Below, piece by piece: positions 12,760 to 27,800 of a stretch of 64,000 bases of DNA. Made by a program: the position numbers and the translations under genes. Source of the stretch: Varroa destructor (lineage: Eukaryota > Arthropoda > Arachnida > Mesostigmata > Varroidae); the NCBI RefSeq assembly GCF_002443255.2, contig NW_019211457.1, positions 41,873,119-41,937,118 on the forward strand. Direction: 5' to 3'. The number at the start of each line of letters is the position of its first letter. Within the stretch, counting starts at the first letter, position 1. The notes beneath the pieces are model-generated. The model saw only the letters and a list, made by a program, of their open reading frames with translations, did no database searches and was not told where the DNA came from.

Positions 12760-15700
12760 GTAAGTATGTATAGAATATTTCTACATACATTTTCGACAGA
12801 TCTACAAACGATGAAATATACCCTAATCTTAAACTGTTAGTTTGCTTGTTAATTTATGTTTTACTTTGTCTGCCATCAGAATCTGCGACTTTTTGCGCAA
12901 ATGAGCGAGCATCAAAGAACCATTTCATTGCAGAACGCAAGTGAAAATAGGTGCCATTAGTCCTTTGTCAAATAAAGACGAATGCCTCGATGTACTTTCA
13001 AGCATAAAAGTTTACTGACTTCGGATGTTCTGTCATGTCCTTACTATAGAAAATACATGATAAGGTCGTTCGGCATAGCTACGAACTTCCAAGGAAGATT
13101 CGAAAATCCAAAGACTTTGGTGGCGGCAGTTTTCAAATTTCCGATCTGGAAGTTTGTGCAAATGGACAGCAAGCAGGTAATCCTGTTTAACTGCCGCAAC
13201 TCATAGCAGCTGACTTTCCTCTATGAAAGTGCTGAAAAACCGCAGATGTTACTGAAAGCTGTCCCTAAAAAAATATATCCATTTGAGTATCTAGTCCAAC
13301 ATCCTTTTGAATAATCTTTCATTTCATCCTTTTGTAAAATCGATCATTGAAAATAAGTTTCAGCGGCGTTGTACGAACTGACGCAGCTTTGCCAAAAAGA
13401 TACAGCCTGCTGTAGCGCCTTTCCTACCTTCAAATATAATTATAGGTCGGGGATACGGTAAGTTCTATATGCCCAAAACAGTATAGTATTTGCATAAATT
13501 TGAATATACGATAGGACTGCACGAATAAAACTGTATTAGTTATTGAAGCTGATGTGTGAATGCAGATTTTCAAATTTTATTATACATATAAGATTATTGT
13601 TTTCCGCCAGTATTGCACAAACTTATTAATTGCAAGATGTCCTGAAAAATGTATATACGGCTTGAATTATTATAACGTTTATTTTGATTTCCATATAATA
13701 AAATAATGTACATGACATGTGTACATTTTCCTTCTACGGCAGATGTCTAACTTTATTACCGCTCTGGTCAATATACTGCTGATTACGGTGGCTATTGGTT
13801 CACAAACTTTAACAAAGGTTTCAATTGTGATAAACTTTTGTCTAATAGCAGTTTTTAAATCTTCCGGCAGCGTCGATTTTTTCTAGTAGACCCTATTTTT
13901 AAAATATCTATCTCCACAAGAAAAAGCCGAGCAAGAAAAAAATATGGGCAGGGCATTTTACAGGACCTCTTTGTCTAACCCATCTGTACACAAAATTCTC
14001 ATCAAAATATGCTGTTACATTACGATAGTAGTGTGTAGCTGTTCTGTTCTGTTGGAAAGAAAATTCGCCATTTTCATCTTCCCGAATGCGGGGTGAACCA
14101 AACCCTTGCAGTACATTTAACAGTGTACGGTTTTTTTAGTGTACACTGTAGATATCCAGGACACACCTATTTGTATATGGCCTAGTGAGAGAATGCATCC
14201 TTTCAGAATTGATACGGTTATAATTCCCGGGGAGTATATTTAAATAGCGCGCTTTTACCAGTAGTTTGACAACAACGACACAAACAATAAGTAACAAACC
14301 GGCATCGCAACGCTCTGATGTTATTTAGTGTCCACTGCTAAAGTAGGCATACACACGCTATGCAGTCAGGCCCATACTGACTGCTGCTCCCAGCGGAAAG
14401 TAATCTGTTTAAACTAATTAGCAAGAGTGGCTAGGAGACGTCGAGTTGCTTCGTAGAAGAGCGAACGAACAAGTTCCGTACTGGCCGGTCTCGGTGTTAT
14501 TGCTTCATAAGCAGATTTCTACAGCCGTATTCCTAACAGCGTACAACATTTCCCACATCCAACCCTGGATCCCCGTGTCGTTCGCCTTTCTCCTTAACTG
14601 CTTTTCCACCTAAAAATCTTGTCATTAGCGTCAATGACTCAGCAGCTTACTCGAAAGGCAGATTTGGCTAGAAGGCTAAGTTAAAGAAAAAAAAAAAAGT
14701 CTACTGAAACAACATATTGATCTAGTTGTCGAAATACGACTTGTCGAGCCTGGTTTGCTTACGCGTCTTTGTTGCCCTGTAAGCCTTGCTCATATACGTT
14801 CGTTCATGAGCTTATTAGCGAAATGATGCAGCCACTGAGGCTGCCGCCCACTGTAATCTCTTATTGTATATATATATGCAATTTTCGTCTGCTATTGATA
14901 TATTGACGCGGTCGGCGGCTGGGTCATTTAAATCTATGGCTTCAACGACGACTTGATGCCAATCTCGCTCTCACCGGTGGTGTCGCTTCTGTAGACAACA
15001 TCAGACTAAGGTGCTTGCGGACGGTGTGTGTGCGTGCGCCACCTGTAAACATAGCTCTTGTGAGATTGTTTCGCGTGTTAAACGTTCACTGAAAAAATTG
15101 CAACCTCTAAGGGAATTAGGGCTTAGCATGCATACAATGCACGCAAGTCTATGCGCACATGCGGTTTATTATTAAACCAAAATACATTGTAACACATCCG
15201 TTCGCGAAGTGTTCATTATACTTTTGTATAAACAAAGGCAGATCTGAACGTTGACATCAGACACCATCTTTTTCGTCATGTTGATGCAGCTTGTGCGATC
15301 CTCAAAGGATCAATTCGATTCGCTGGTTGGACTCGATAAATAAACGTATAGAAAATGTACGACGTCGTATAACAACGACGCTTAGCGACGGCTTAAGGAT
15401 AAGACATTTCTTCCTTTGCTAAGGTTGTCCAGCACCGCAGCACGCTAAAAACCGATACGAATACCTCAATGGTACAATTTTTAGCAAATGGAACGAGTGA
15501 AATTTATCGTTCGTTTGTTATGAGAGACAGAATTGGCTACCACAGAAAAGTACAGCAGAGTCAAAGCTGATTGGGTCACGCTTCATATATCTTTCCCTTC
15601 ATGCCGTACGTTTTTTTTACCTGTCAATTAGCAACACGTCCAACAAACAACCATAGCCGCTGATCCGTACGGAAGATCTCCCGCTTTGGGGTAGAGAAAA

Positions 15701-17900
15701 CCAAAGATCACATCGCACGATGCCTGTCACTTTTGGTTGGACACCGCAGGAGATCTCGTCCAATAACTTAAGCTCGAATTGAAAAGCACTCTTCTTGAGG
15801 TAAGTAAAAGCGCTCAGGTACTGACCACAAGTCTGGGTACAAAAGTGGCTTGCCATACGTAATCTACTATTACATCTTGCCCGATAATTAAAAGTGACAA
15901 TGTGACTTCAACATGTGTGCCGTTGTATAAAACTCTATTTGTGTTGCTTTCCGTTATCAGGCCTGTTCATGGAGCTAACAGCAAGCAAACCGACTTCCAT
16001 CGGTATATATATATATATATCATCGACGAAGCCATTTGGTTACTCGAGTCCATTAAATCAAGTTAAATCTTTTGCTTTATATTGAATTGCTGAGATGCGA
16101 TTTTTGAGATTTTTAGCGCGACGTGAGAGTTGATCACGCCTTGAGGTTCGTTTCAGTGTTATAATGTAATCGTTGTAAGCAAACGCGGCCAAGTTTCCCG
16201 CGTACAACATCTCTAACCGTCTGCAGCATTCATTAGAACGGAGCTATCCTCCCACCGAGCGCGTGTATTCGTTTTCACGAGGTCCCAATGCACTGTTCTT
16301 GTACACTATATTGTTTTGTGCTGAGCATGATGGTATCTTACTGGCCAGCTTTCTATCGGCGGCTATATCCCTCCAATGTACTGACTGGCTGCAGCGTTAG
16401 CGAGAGACAGTTCGCATATGAAACCCACCACTGCGAAATAACCCCCATAGGGAAATGGTTAGGTTACGCGATGGCATAATGTAACTATTCTGTTGGTGTC
16501 GCTATTATTAACTCTGCCGTCTCACCGCGAAAAATGCCTATGTGCTTTTTGAGGACCTTCAGGCATTGTTAGCGTTTACTCAATGGAGCCTTGATGGAGG
16601 TGAGCGTGTTTCTCGACATGGAGATCTATTAGTGCGTAGATCGCAGCGGACAGCCATATTCAAACATATCCTCAATGGAACACCTGACGCTGTTTAGGCG
16701 ATTTTATCCTATTTATGCAAGGAAACGGAGAATCAGCACCGCAGCTATATAGGTATCTTAGATAATGATTTCCTTTATTGTTATTTTTTATGTTTGCGTC
16801 ATGTATTTACATGGTACAGTAGAACCCTGGTTGCAAATCCAACTCAACGAACGTTACTACCAAAACGTCTCGCAATCTAGTCGAACAGGAATGCGTTAAT
16901 TTACATTTTAACCAAAGTCCCTATAGGAACTCTCAACTTATAGTTAGTTCAATTTTTACTGGTTTTTTCATCATTATGATATCGTATTATCGAAGGCAAA
17001 CACTGGCAAAATTTTTCGTAAAGCTACGCTTTGTCTAGATGGTGCTAGCGTAACAAGCTTGATGTAGATGCATTCAGTCATACAGCCTGCAATTATTAGA
17101 AGATCACCGTTGCTTTCTGTGTCTACTGCACACACACACATACAGGATTAGGTATAGACAGGAAATTTCTAGGAACTCTTATAGAGTATTTAATGCGTTT
17201 TGTCCTGTTCCATATTACCCCTATCGAGTTTCCCTGCCCAACTGGCTGGCTGCTTGCCACCCGTTCGTTGTCTAGAAATACCGGACGGACCACACCGGAA
17301 CATCAGCACGGCCTGCTCAGCCCTTCAATAATGTGAAGTTATTGCCAGGGGGAGGTCATAAACCGATCGCAGGGTGCAGCGGCCTCCGATCCGTCCATGC
17401 AGACGTGTCAATGCATACAAATACAATCTGTGGGGTTGCTGGTACTGCTCTTCGGTCTTGTTTTCCTCGGGGTTGGAGTATTCTGCATGGCCATTGGTAA
17501 TGTCCTGCGACAATGTTGCGTTCTCATAGACAGATGTTTCTACTACTCAGGGATACTGATGAATTAAACAGAAAGCAACCGTCGGTTCGTGAAATAGGGG
17601 CTTTTGAAGAGTTTCATTTGTTTGCCCGCTGACAAAAAATAGACAAGTAGCTAGACTGACATGTAAAAGATATCATATAAAAATCTTTATTTGTAAAATT
17701 ACAGATAAAGATTCTTTTAAACAATATGTTTTGCGTATACTTTCTTTTTAAACCTTTATGGCATTTAGTTAATGGAATGATTTATAAAGTTGTCCTGGCT
17801 ATTTCCGATGCAGTGAGTAACTGAGAATTTAGTTGTTTTATGGGCAGGACACTGTCTGAAGTGATTTCAAACAACACTGCTATTTATCTTAATGGTCTAA
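12760..17900. other. AT-rich region without a recognised gene
   Basis: I see no coding match. A (TA)n tract is at 16004-16020. An isolated strong donor, CTTGAG|gtaagtaaa, is at 15800 without an evident partner. A small inverted repeat, gcagtcag/ctgactgc, is at 14362-14384. It could be intron or flank. Confidence 0.5.
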
Positions 17901-20900
17901 CTAAATAGAAACAATTTTCTTGACAGAAGCTAATAAAAACGTCTGCTTCGTCCCCGTTTATCGTCTATTGCCCAAGAGTATTTTTGCAGAACCAGCATGG
18001 CGCTGTGTGATTATTGAAATAGCTGTCAATGATCATTCGTTGTCACAGTTGCTATCTACAATCATCTCTCAAGACGACGCAGGTCCCGTAGAGTACGAGA
18101 AACGAACGAGGGGCAACAAAGCAAGTTTCTTCGGTACGACCAATTCCTTCATCACCACGTCCATCTCCTGCCCTCTCACACTCACCGCCTACTTCGTACA
18201 CAAGCAAATGTCAACCACGTCGCGAACGATGGAGACTAACGGCAGAAGCATTGTAAGCTAGGAACATGCGGAAAGTTCCCTCATACCAAGCGGAGTAGTC
18301 GTTGTGCTGTCTGCAGTCGCACATTCGTATGGCGTCGGCGCCAACAACTCAGCGGTTCGCGGCCATAGTTTAGCCACGCCGGACTCCGAGGTCGTTCCGA
18401 TTCAGAGAGCACTACTTCTTCGCTTGGTAACGGCGGCGGCAATGGGTCGAGGTGCCAACGAGCGCTCCACTCGTGCCGTTGCTGCCGCCGGGAACCACTG
18501 CTCGTCGCTCAAAGGGGGTCAGACGATTTATGAGCAGAGAAATCACCAGCGACGCGCCCAGATTTAATAAACGGCTGAAGTGGAAACGGCAGCGATGGCG
18601 GCAGCAGCAGCGCTCGCGGAGGCAAACTGGTCGGCCAGCTTCTGCAGTTGCGACTACTGCTACTTTCTACCTTTGTCGACACCATTGTTTCTGCAGCCGG
18701 CCGAACGAATAAACGACGGACCACGGGCACCTGCAGAACATACGAAAGAAGAGTATAGGACAATCCAGCAGGCGCATTGGAGGTTGGTAGCACTTTGCTA
18801 CTCAACCTACAGGCGCTGTAGGACACACAGTCATCGAAGAGGATAGGTCGGAGAAGTGTCGACTCCGGACGTTTGCGCTGGAGCGTCGGACTATTTGAGT
18901 GCAAAAGAAGTGATGTGCGATGCAGGTCAAGAATTGGTGGAGGGCAGTCGAGTTGGCCGTGACTTGACCCAGGACAGGCCCGTCGGATGGTCAACGAGAT
19001 CGGGTCGACCCTAGGGTTAGGGATGGGGAATTGGAAGCGCGAATGTAAGGCGACCGGGGTCTTTGTTTTTCAACAAATGGCCCTCCTGGGAAGATTCTTC
19101 GGCGAAAAATAGACAGGAAGAATGGGGCAAGCCCAAAGTAGGAGATCTAAGACAACGATCGTATGTCCTCATAGGCTTCACATGGACGACTCTCGCATGA
19201 AGACCTATCGGAAAGGATATAGGATCGACAGTTGTAGAAATGGGTGTGATTGGAGAAGATCAGCAAAAGCAACTGACGTTTAGTCCTTTCTGTTGCTGCC
19301 ACGCTCGGACTTGTACGAGCAATGCGGGCTTGTGAGATAAATCAACGAATAGCTGAGATATGATAACAGCCATTAAATAAAACTTGTACTTCTTGATTTT
19401 GAAACATTTGTCCAAGCTTCGTTCGCTTTCTGCGTCTGTATCATATAGCCATCTTTGTTCAACCGCACCGTACGCAGCCCTGCGGTACATGGCTATGTTA
19501 CCACTACAAAGCTCTTAACATAAAAGGGACACTGAATTCTTCACAAGTCTTCCTCGTTTTTTTTACCTATGATTTTTCAGTTTGTCACGAATATTTGTAT
19601 CAATCGTACCTTTATTAAAGTTTGTCTCAATTTTAAAATCCATAGTGGTTTACTCGACTCAAATTATTTCTTTGACAACAACCTCATCTCAGGAAATGTT
19701 CTGGTCATCCTATTTTTTGCCTGTTGTACAAAATCCGGCTAGTTACGTTTCCAAGTCAATTCGATTCCGAAGTAACGAAAACAGAAGTTGAACTGCATTT
19801 ACCTTTTGATCAAATCGACAATGCTAAGAAGCGCTCTAGGAGCTGCTGGCCTCCGGCTCGGTTCTCACTCAGCCTCCGGAAAAACTGTGGTTAATTAACC
19901 AGGCAGTCGAGGAGTGAGTACTAACATGTCATCAGCAGGAAATAGCTAGCCACGATATCTGCGTGTTTGCGAGGGGGGGTCGTCGTCGTCCTCGTCGTCG
20001 AACGCGGGGGTCTCCTAGAGCACAGTCTCTAGACGCGATCACGTTAATCCCTGCAGGCTCAGCAGGATCGCCTTCACCGCCTCGTTTTGTCTCGCCATCG
20101 CGCTCAGATGGTGACTCACGCATATTCGCTATATGGCAGCTCTAGGTAGTTACAACTAGTGAGACGTCAACTAGTTGTTGGTAGAACTCATCTATTATGC
20201 CATTGCCGGTAACGCAAAGCCGAACGGATGATAAAGCAAATTACCGTTCTTTTGTGGGATTTAGTAGCCCTACGAACTACATCCTTGTAGGGGAGCCAAT
20301 GTCAGAAATTGAACGACTGGAACGTATGTAGGTAGGGCTGTCCTGCGACATTCAACGTAGGGCATCAATATGATACTAATAACGTGGAAAACACAGTGTG
20401 AATCTGGATAAAAAAACCGTTTGATTATGCCAAGCATCATTTGAAAGCGCGTTTCGCCTTTTAGAATTAGACCCGACAGGGGCATCGTTGGTGAAAAATA
20501 AAAAATACTATGCGTGCCACGAAACGTATACCGGATTTGAGGGTCAGGTTAGAGCTGAGGTTGTACACGTAAAGTTACTACTGTCCCAGCTTTATATCGT
20601 TTTTGATTCAGACAAGCGCAAAGTAGAGATCGTTGCAAAAGCCAAGCTATTGGCTTAGTGAAGTACCTGAAGACGAAGCTTTATCCATACAAACAGGCGT
20701 TATGAGACATCAGAATTATGTTTATCTAATTTCTCCATTAACCAGAATTGCTATCGTATGTAATACTTTATAGCCGATGGTAGATGACGTCTCGGAAGCA
20801 GAATCAACTTCATTTAGATCGCTAGCGCGCAGTCGATTTTTCTGGCCAAATAATTAAAGATATTAACTGATTAAATTAAAAATATTATTTCTAACTGTTA

Positions 20901-22800
20901 GGCCCAAACAACGTGGGATGTTCCCCCAAATGCTCTGGCTCAAAGGACGTTTACCGTTGGAAATGTATTGAAAAGGGGATAGCGCTAAGTCATTAAAGTT
21001 TGCTCTGATATATTGGCTGAGTCAGTCGAACAGCGGCAGTTGCGGTTGAGACTATTACCATTCAGTCCAAGAACCAAACCCGAACTCGAACGACCACAAA
21101 ATGTTTTGATGATCTCCCTTGCTCGCGTTTTTGTGTGAGTGTTTCTCCCTGTGTGTATGTCTGTCTGTGTTTACGTCTCTTCGTACTGCCTTAACGCGTA
21201 GCAGCAACAACGGCAGCAGCAGTAACTGGCATAGCGTCGGTGCGCTCGAACCATCTTCTATCGTTAGCGAGACATAAATCACCATTATCAATGAGCCCGC
21301 GTGAGTTGTGGCAGCCCAGTGTCGAGGGAAACCGAAGAAAACAGGGATCATCGGGGACTTCTCATCTGTTCATCCTTGGCACCAGCAGCAGCAGTAGCAC
21401 CGCCGATCCAACGGCGGCCGTTGCCTAACGAAGACTCCTTCTCTCGCTTTCTGCGGAAGAACTTTCGCCTCCCAGCACAACTCCCACATATTCTCTCGCT
21501 TGCCAAGCACCTTCTCTCCCCCCCCCTTCTGTCCCTTTCCTCCCACTTTCTGTGCTCCGTCTTTCTCGTTGTATCTGTTTCGACGACGCCGGTTTTCCTG
21601 GCTACCAGGGTAGATTCATGATTGCGTGGGTATACGGGCGGGTACGTGGTTGTGTCTAAATGTACAAATGTGCACTTTCGGTCGAACTGCAGAATATGTG
21701 CCGCGACGAGCGGCGGATCCTGCCCAATAGGAAATTATGGAACGTAAAAAACGTGCGGAACGACGTTTGTGGGGATCTGTTTCATCTCAATACTATTCAG
21801 GTATACCGCAGCGTACCTACGAAATTGAATAATCATCTTAAAAGGCGTTTCTAGGGCAACGTTAAAATACATATCGGACCAATATGCTTACTTTATTTAA
21901 TTACACCCATCGTGTGGCATTTGATTGGGCCTATTGCCTGAGCTTGAACCAGCGACTCTGGTGACACCAACGTTAATTGCGGAACATCTACTGCATATGG
22001 CTAACTAACGTTACAGAATCACTAGGAGGAGAAAGTTTGGAGGCTATTAAAGTTATCTTACGTAACATCTACCAATATATTGTACCTGTTCAGTTTTACT
22101 CAGTAGTTTTTTTCCTACAATCGAGTTGGTTACGTAATTAACAGCAGGAACACAACAAATATAGAAATCGCGTATAACGAAGTGTTCGCCTTTCTACAAT
22201 GCGCGTATCCAGGTCTACGTTATCTGTTCATAGACAAACTTAATTCTCCTAGACACGTAAACGACAGATTCTGTCGGTTGTCAAGTGTTCTAATGCTGTT
22301 AGCGTTTAGATCCTAGTAGCTATATCAAGCCAAGGAAAGATCGACCGTGCAAACGCGGTTCCTGGTTAGCGTCGTCGCCATCAGCATCATGCAGTATTAG
22401 CTACATTGAGCCAGCAGTTGGTAATATCAGGCAGTGCCTGCCCACAACCGTATGATGTATGTCCAACGATACAACAGCAGTTCGCGCGGAGTTGTTTAGC
22501 TGAATCGCGGTTCCGAGCAACACGTTCCCACCTAATTGGGTTTTTCGTCGATTGCCAAGGAACACCGGTGAGGAATGCCAGCTCCCAATGTTCGTTTCGC
22601 CTGATACCCGCTCGGTCAGCCCCGTACAACACAATCATCACAAGCGGAAACTCTAGGGAAATTCGACGAAATTGTTGTCTTACCAGTTACATAGTACACA
22701 TGTAGTTTGCTTTTGACGGCTCGACGGACATGAAGATACTTTGTGGATTGTTAGCGCCGTGATGTCAGGCATGATTGCCCTGTTTTCGCTTCCTCTTTGA
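17901..22800. other. GC-richer patches without a recognised gene
   Basis: Patches at about 18.1-19.1, 19.95-20.1 and 21.1-21.65 kb are richer in GC than their surroundings and contain TCG runs (19980-20000) and CAG-type runs (21384-21396). Overlapping frames on both strands, up to 161 codons at 18509-18994 (-), encode low-complexity Ser/Pro/Leu/Arg sequence and match nothing I know. Promoter or 5' UTR roles for the LMO gene are possible but not shown. Confidence 0.4.
19980..20000. repeat. Interrupted (TCG)n microsatellite
   Basis: Four TCG units, a single CTC-shifted interruption and three more units follow a run of eight G. The same unit recurs at 26206, 27888 and, as GAC, at 49397. Confidence 0.85.
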
Positions 22801-25800
22801 GGGAACCTATATGCATTACTGTTGCTTGTTGGTGTGTGATCAACGTTGGACTAATTTAAGGTTTACTTTCAATACATATGAATATGAATTTTGTGTCGAG
22901 GTAGAGAGCGTGTGCTTAGCTGTACATCCATAATGCTCTTCATGTTTTTCTGGCTAAGTAGTCGAGATTTGCCATCGTTACCACTTTGCATCAAATAGTT
23001 GATTAGCTTTCCCCACAGCGGTTGATAGATAAAACGAGGGCTGGCAATGGGAGAGAATGAAAAGCCCTGACTCTGAGATAGATAACGAGCGCGTGCGTGA
23101 AGTCGGCAATAACAAATAACCTACAGCGCACGGGATATGGGAAACAAAGACCCCTCTCACTTTCATGGACCACCCTAGCGGTCAGCCCTCTTCTCGAGCG
23201 CAATATTTGAGGCTGACCATTACCCGATGCATTGCAGGGACCATTTAGTTCACGCAACAAGGGAAAGTACAAAGAATTGGTGATAGGTCGTGAGCAGCAG
23301 AAAACACGGTGGAAAAAATGATCCCAGACAAAAGTGTATCTGCTTCGAAGAGCCAATAGGAATTAACCGATGACGGTACTCATTAGGCTTGCGCCACGGA
23401 TTCCACAACGAAATTATTTAATGTCACATAAATGCGCGGCAGCTGGAGGTAAAATCAAGGGAAAGGTTGCATAGATAACAGGGCTCGTGAAGGATCCATG
23501 ACTGTGGAAAGACGAGGTTCTTAGAACACACAGTGTAAAAGTATCTTAGAGATAACGACAACTTATTATTAGAATGAATGTTCCTACACACCTAACTTAT
23601 ACTTAAAATACGCTCGTTATGATCTGACAAGCTTGAGGAACTTGAGTTCATCATGCGCCTAAGCGTAAAAATACAATTTAAACAAAAAACTACAGTGTCG
23701 AAATGTCTATCAAAATGTATGTATCAATGTTGTTCTTTGTAAACTTCTGGTGTTCGTTAGGTTTAGCAAAAACCTAGGAAATAACTGTAATTGGCTTAAT
23801 GCTTTGAGGATAAACACAGATTCGCTTCCGGCCACATCAAACCCACGAGATGTTTTAGTGCTAGCCGCTAAATGTACATGACGAATTTTACTAAACAATA
23901 TCTACGCCAAACTAAGTATGAAGTACCAAAATAATAATATGAATAAAATACTCCGACTAGTACTCCTGTGCTACATGCTACAACCTTAAAAATAGTCACA
24001 AGGATCGGGTTTTATCAAACGATGTTATGACTACTCCTTTTTAAACAACGGAGCCGTGTACAAATATCCAGATCCGACTCGCTCATCGAATGGAGTATTT
24101 GCTGCTTTTTAGAGTAACTTCATTTCCTAATATTAATTACGTTCGTTCACTCCGTGTATCTCGGCAGTGTTGAATATACTCACATTAATGATTACGAATA
24201 GTAACTGGGGCGTGGGTCTCTTTGTACTTGCAAATGCGCTTTAACCCGGGCAATAATAGCTCCTCTATTGCACATGTCGACTTTCAAATTCGCTACAGAG
24301 TCCGCGTTTTCCGTCGGGAAATGCTGACGGGGGGGACGCATCCATGGGATGCATAGAATACTGCGCGAGTACTCGGTATCGATAGTTCACATCACACAAG
24401 TAATGCATCAGCATTGAAGTGGCCCTCGTTCTCGATTGGACGTCACCGTAGTATTCATTGGGGATATAGATTGCTTTTTTCATCCATCGCCACTACGCTG
24501 ATCTTATCAGTCCCAACGGGAAAGCAATATTTGGGATACTCATATGGGATCATTATTTCGAAGCAGAGATCCGAGTTCATTTAAAAGTAGCGTCACAATA
24601 ACTACGTTGCGTTATCGGCTCAGGCATCTGTAATAGTCAAACAAACTGACGTCCATAAGGTGGGCTGTTTTTAGCATTTCACGTTTAAAGGTGTCAGAAA
24701 GAGAAAAGGATAGCTGGTGACGAACCTCGGGCAGCCAGTGCCTGGGGCGGCGGGGCGTATAGCACGAGCTAAAGATATCCGGAACTTGCAGGAGGATTTT
24801 GTTATCCCTTGTGGGTTATATATAAACACAGGGACGCTGGTTCTGTTTCAAATTAATTTGTAAAAATGGTTCGGGTTCGGCGAACGGGCTTGAGCCATTT
24901 GATGTCAATAGTTAGCGCCGTCAACAGCAATTTGATGGAAGTGTAACTTTAAACAGTGCTCTAACTTTTTTTTTAGGTATCTGAAACTAAAGTTGCCCTA
25001 AACGTAATCAGTGGCTGCCACTGATCGAAGCTCCACGCGGTATATGTTCAAATCATTATATGCATCCCTAGCGGACATGCATTACATTTTGTTTTTACTT
25101 AGTCGGCATCGACTTCGGAAAACACTTTTCGATTCCAGTCGACTTTTAGATTGAGTAGCACCTGTTAAAAACTGGCTTCCCCTTTAGTCTCTATTATTTA
25201 AATTTGGAAAAGGCGTAAGATCTCATCAAAAAAAAAGGATGGGTGATCTATGCATTTTGAGCATCTACCTTACTTCGGGTTCCGTCTCGATCGAATGCGA
25301 TTTACAGTAATTAACGAGGTCTGTTCCTCGATCGAGAATGGTCGAAGAAAGCTGCTGAACGTTAGTTTGTGAAGTTTCAAAATGGCTAGCTGGACCTGAA
25401 GGATGTGCCCCACTGTGGCCGATCGCACGAGCTCGACGGGGGGAGCGGGACAGAGGGCCGTTCCGAGATACTGCTGAGGGAAAACAGCTGCCAAACCTAT
25501 CGTGAGTGAGTTGAAGGAATGGGCAGTTGCTAAATAACAATAGCGACCCACCGTATTTACTGGGATATACACAAAAATATATCTGTTGTATATCGTACAC
25601 AGTGACCGAAAAAAAAACCTAAGAAAGATACGTTAATACTACGTCATGACACCACGCCGGGCATTGTGCATCGTGCCGTAATTAAACTGGTTGAGCGACG
25701 CAAAGACGCCCTGAGCTGTGACGAAGGACACAAGGTAATTTAAGGCCGAAAACTAAGTGAAGGCGCTTTCTGTTAAATGAAAAGGCGGCAAATTTTACAG

Positions 25801-27800
25801 TTCGAAGTAAAAGGTTGCTCAAGTTGCTAGAACTTGTGCAGTGTGCACAGCTCGAAGCATCGGTTTAGGATCTATGGCTTTTCTTACTCATGCGTTGTTG
25901 CGCCGTTATTACAGCTCTATATCAATTTTCGGAGAACTGGTATCCAGATGTGTAGGGCAGGTTATGACTGATGACATGGCGTTTCTGGTGTAAGTTGACC
26001 CATTTGTTGGTCGATTTGTGATTCGTGGTGAGGCCAAGAAGGTACGCGGGTGGGTGGCAATGTCTCAAATCCTCGTATGTGCCAGCTGTGATGGATCATA
26101 GTTTGGAAGCAGGGAAACCCATTGGTACATATCCTAATTCTGTGTGTGTCGCGCTTGCCGATGGGTGTCATGCTTCAGTAGGAAAACAGTGAACGGCGAT
26201 AATTATCGTCGTCGTCGTCGTCGTAAGCAGGTGGAAAAAGCTCGATCTGCAAACCGAACTAATAGTTCACTTCTCTAAATAAAGGGCTAACATAAACCTG
26301 TATTGTTGTCAGCAATTGTAACAGTCGAACAAAACTGTAATACTCAAAACAAGCGACTGAGACCCGAATTGAGAATTTTTTCTGTTCCAGTTTGATCTCT
26401 AAGTCAAGTATGGGTATAGATACTGACACTCCGCTAATGACGACTACCGACTTCTCGGCTTATACTGTTGTTATACAATTGCTTGACGTCTTGGGGCGAT
26501 GTAGCAATCAAGAAAAGATGCTTGAGGTGATTCAGCACTGATAGCAACACATACCTACAATTCCTTTATTAATGATTCGCTTCGCAGATTGTCCTTTATG
26601 TCAAGCGCTCTACATAAACTTAATGTGGTCAGGGCACACTCGTTTCAATGTTACCTTTTACAAAAAGCGAAAGTCATGCCAGGTATGCTTTCGTACATTC
26701 AATGGCTATGTATCTAATCAAACGAAAACAGCTTTATTCATCCTGCTCTTCATTCGCCCCGTAGTATCAGCAGCGCTGCATAGCGAAGCTAATTTAATAA
26801 TCTACTAGCAAATACCTTCTTTGCATTGGCCTGCCTCTTGGCTGATTGCTTCTGCTACCAGATCTTATACCGCTGATATGCGTCTTGTGCGCTGAATGAA
26901 TGGAAGGCAAACGCTCTATGATATGTATTCCGCAGTAGTGGTCGCATGACCGCGGCCTGAAGCTGTCCGTGTGGATGGCCAGGCTAAGTATATAAGCCGA
27001 CTTCACATAGTGAGGTCTGTGCGAACGGCTGTAAGTCCCTAGCCGTACATCACTACAGACTTAGCCTTCTTTTTCCCACCTCCTGCTGCCACCGACGCCC
27101 CAGTTCTTCAGCTACAAAAGACACTATGGTCATCAGTCCAGCGCCTTCAAGGGAGAGAAACTGCAGACTGCTTACCTTTGGGACACTGGCCAGACGCCGT
27201 CGCCGAACCACGCGCTGGTCATCCTAGCAGACGTGTTCCGGATAATCCAACGGTAAGAGCTGTACAAAATACAATACGCGCAAAATGAATCAATAAAAAA
27301 GGGTTAGTGGAAGGTGGGTGATGCAAGGCAATGCCAAGTCAAGAAGGGAATCACAGTATGTCAGTGTAACGAAATTGTACAAATGCGCCAGTACGACGAA
27401 AACCGTGTGAAAGGCAGAATCCCCTGTTCCACGAATAACCATGACGACTAAAGCGATAATTTGGAAGAGATGCGAAGAGGCTTCCTCTGTTCACGGCGGT
27501 ATTCGTTGGTTTTGAAAAGAGCTCTGTTTCAGCGCACGTGCTTGCTGACACAAATGTGCTGGAGTTGTTAGGAACAAGCGCACGGCATGAGTGCTTTATC
27601 CACTGCCACGGATACGGTAGATCGTTTGTTCGGGTTTCCTTCTATTTCAATACGGACGTATCCACAGTGCAACCGTTGAGGGGCCACCTTGCAAGCTTCT
27701 ACTATCTGCGCGTATGGGGTTAATCGGTATATATCAATCTCCGTGACGTCATGCTCTCTATTTCGTTTCTTACTGTCACAGCAAGTTAAACTAACAACAC
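22801..27800. other. Region without a recognised gene
   Basis: This is mixed AT-rich and moderate-GC sequence. Frames on the - strand at 23003-23356, 24265-24483 and 25265-25600 are of chance length and unlike any family I recognise. A (TCG)6 tract is at 26206-26224. Confidence 0.5.
26206..26224. repeat. (TCG)6 microsatellite
   Basis: Six perfect TCG units plus one base, between aatta and aagcagg. No open frame of interest crosses it. Confidence 0.95.

Noticed and set aside
18509..18994. 161-codon - strand frame
   Set aside because: Low-complexity Ser/Leu/Arg sequence in a GC-richer patch, with other frames open on the opposite strand; nothing recognisable.
21940..22015. Possible tRNA on the - strand (GGTTCAA box B-like string near 21954)
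   Set aside because: No matching A box or pairing acceptor stem could be drawn.
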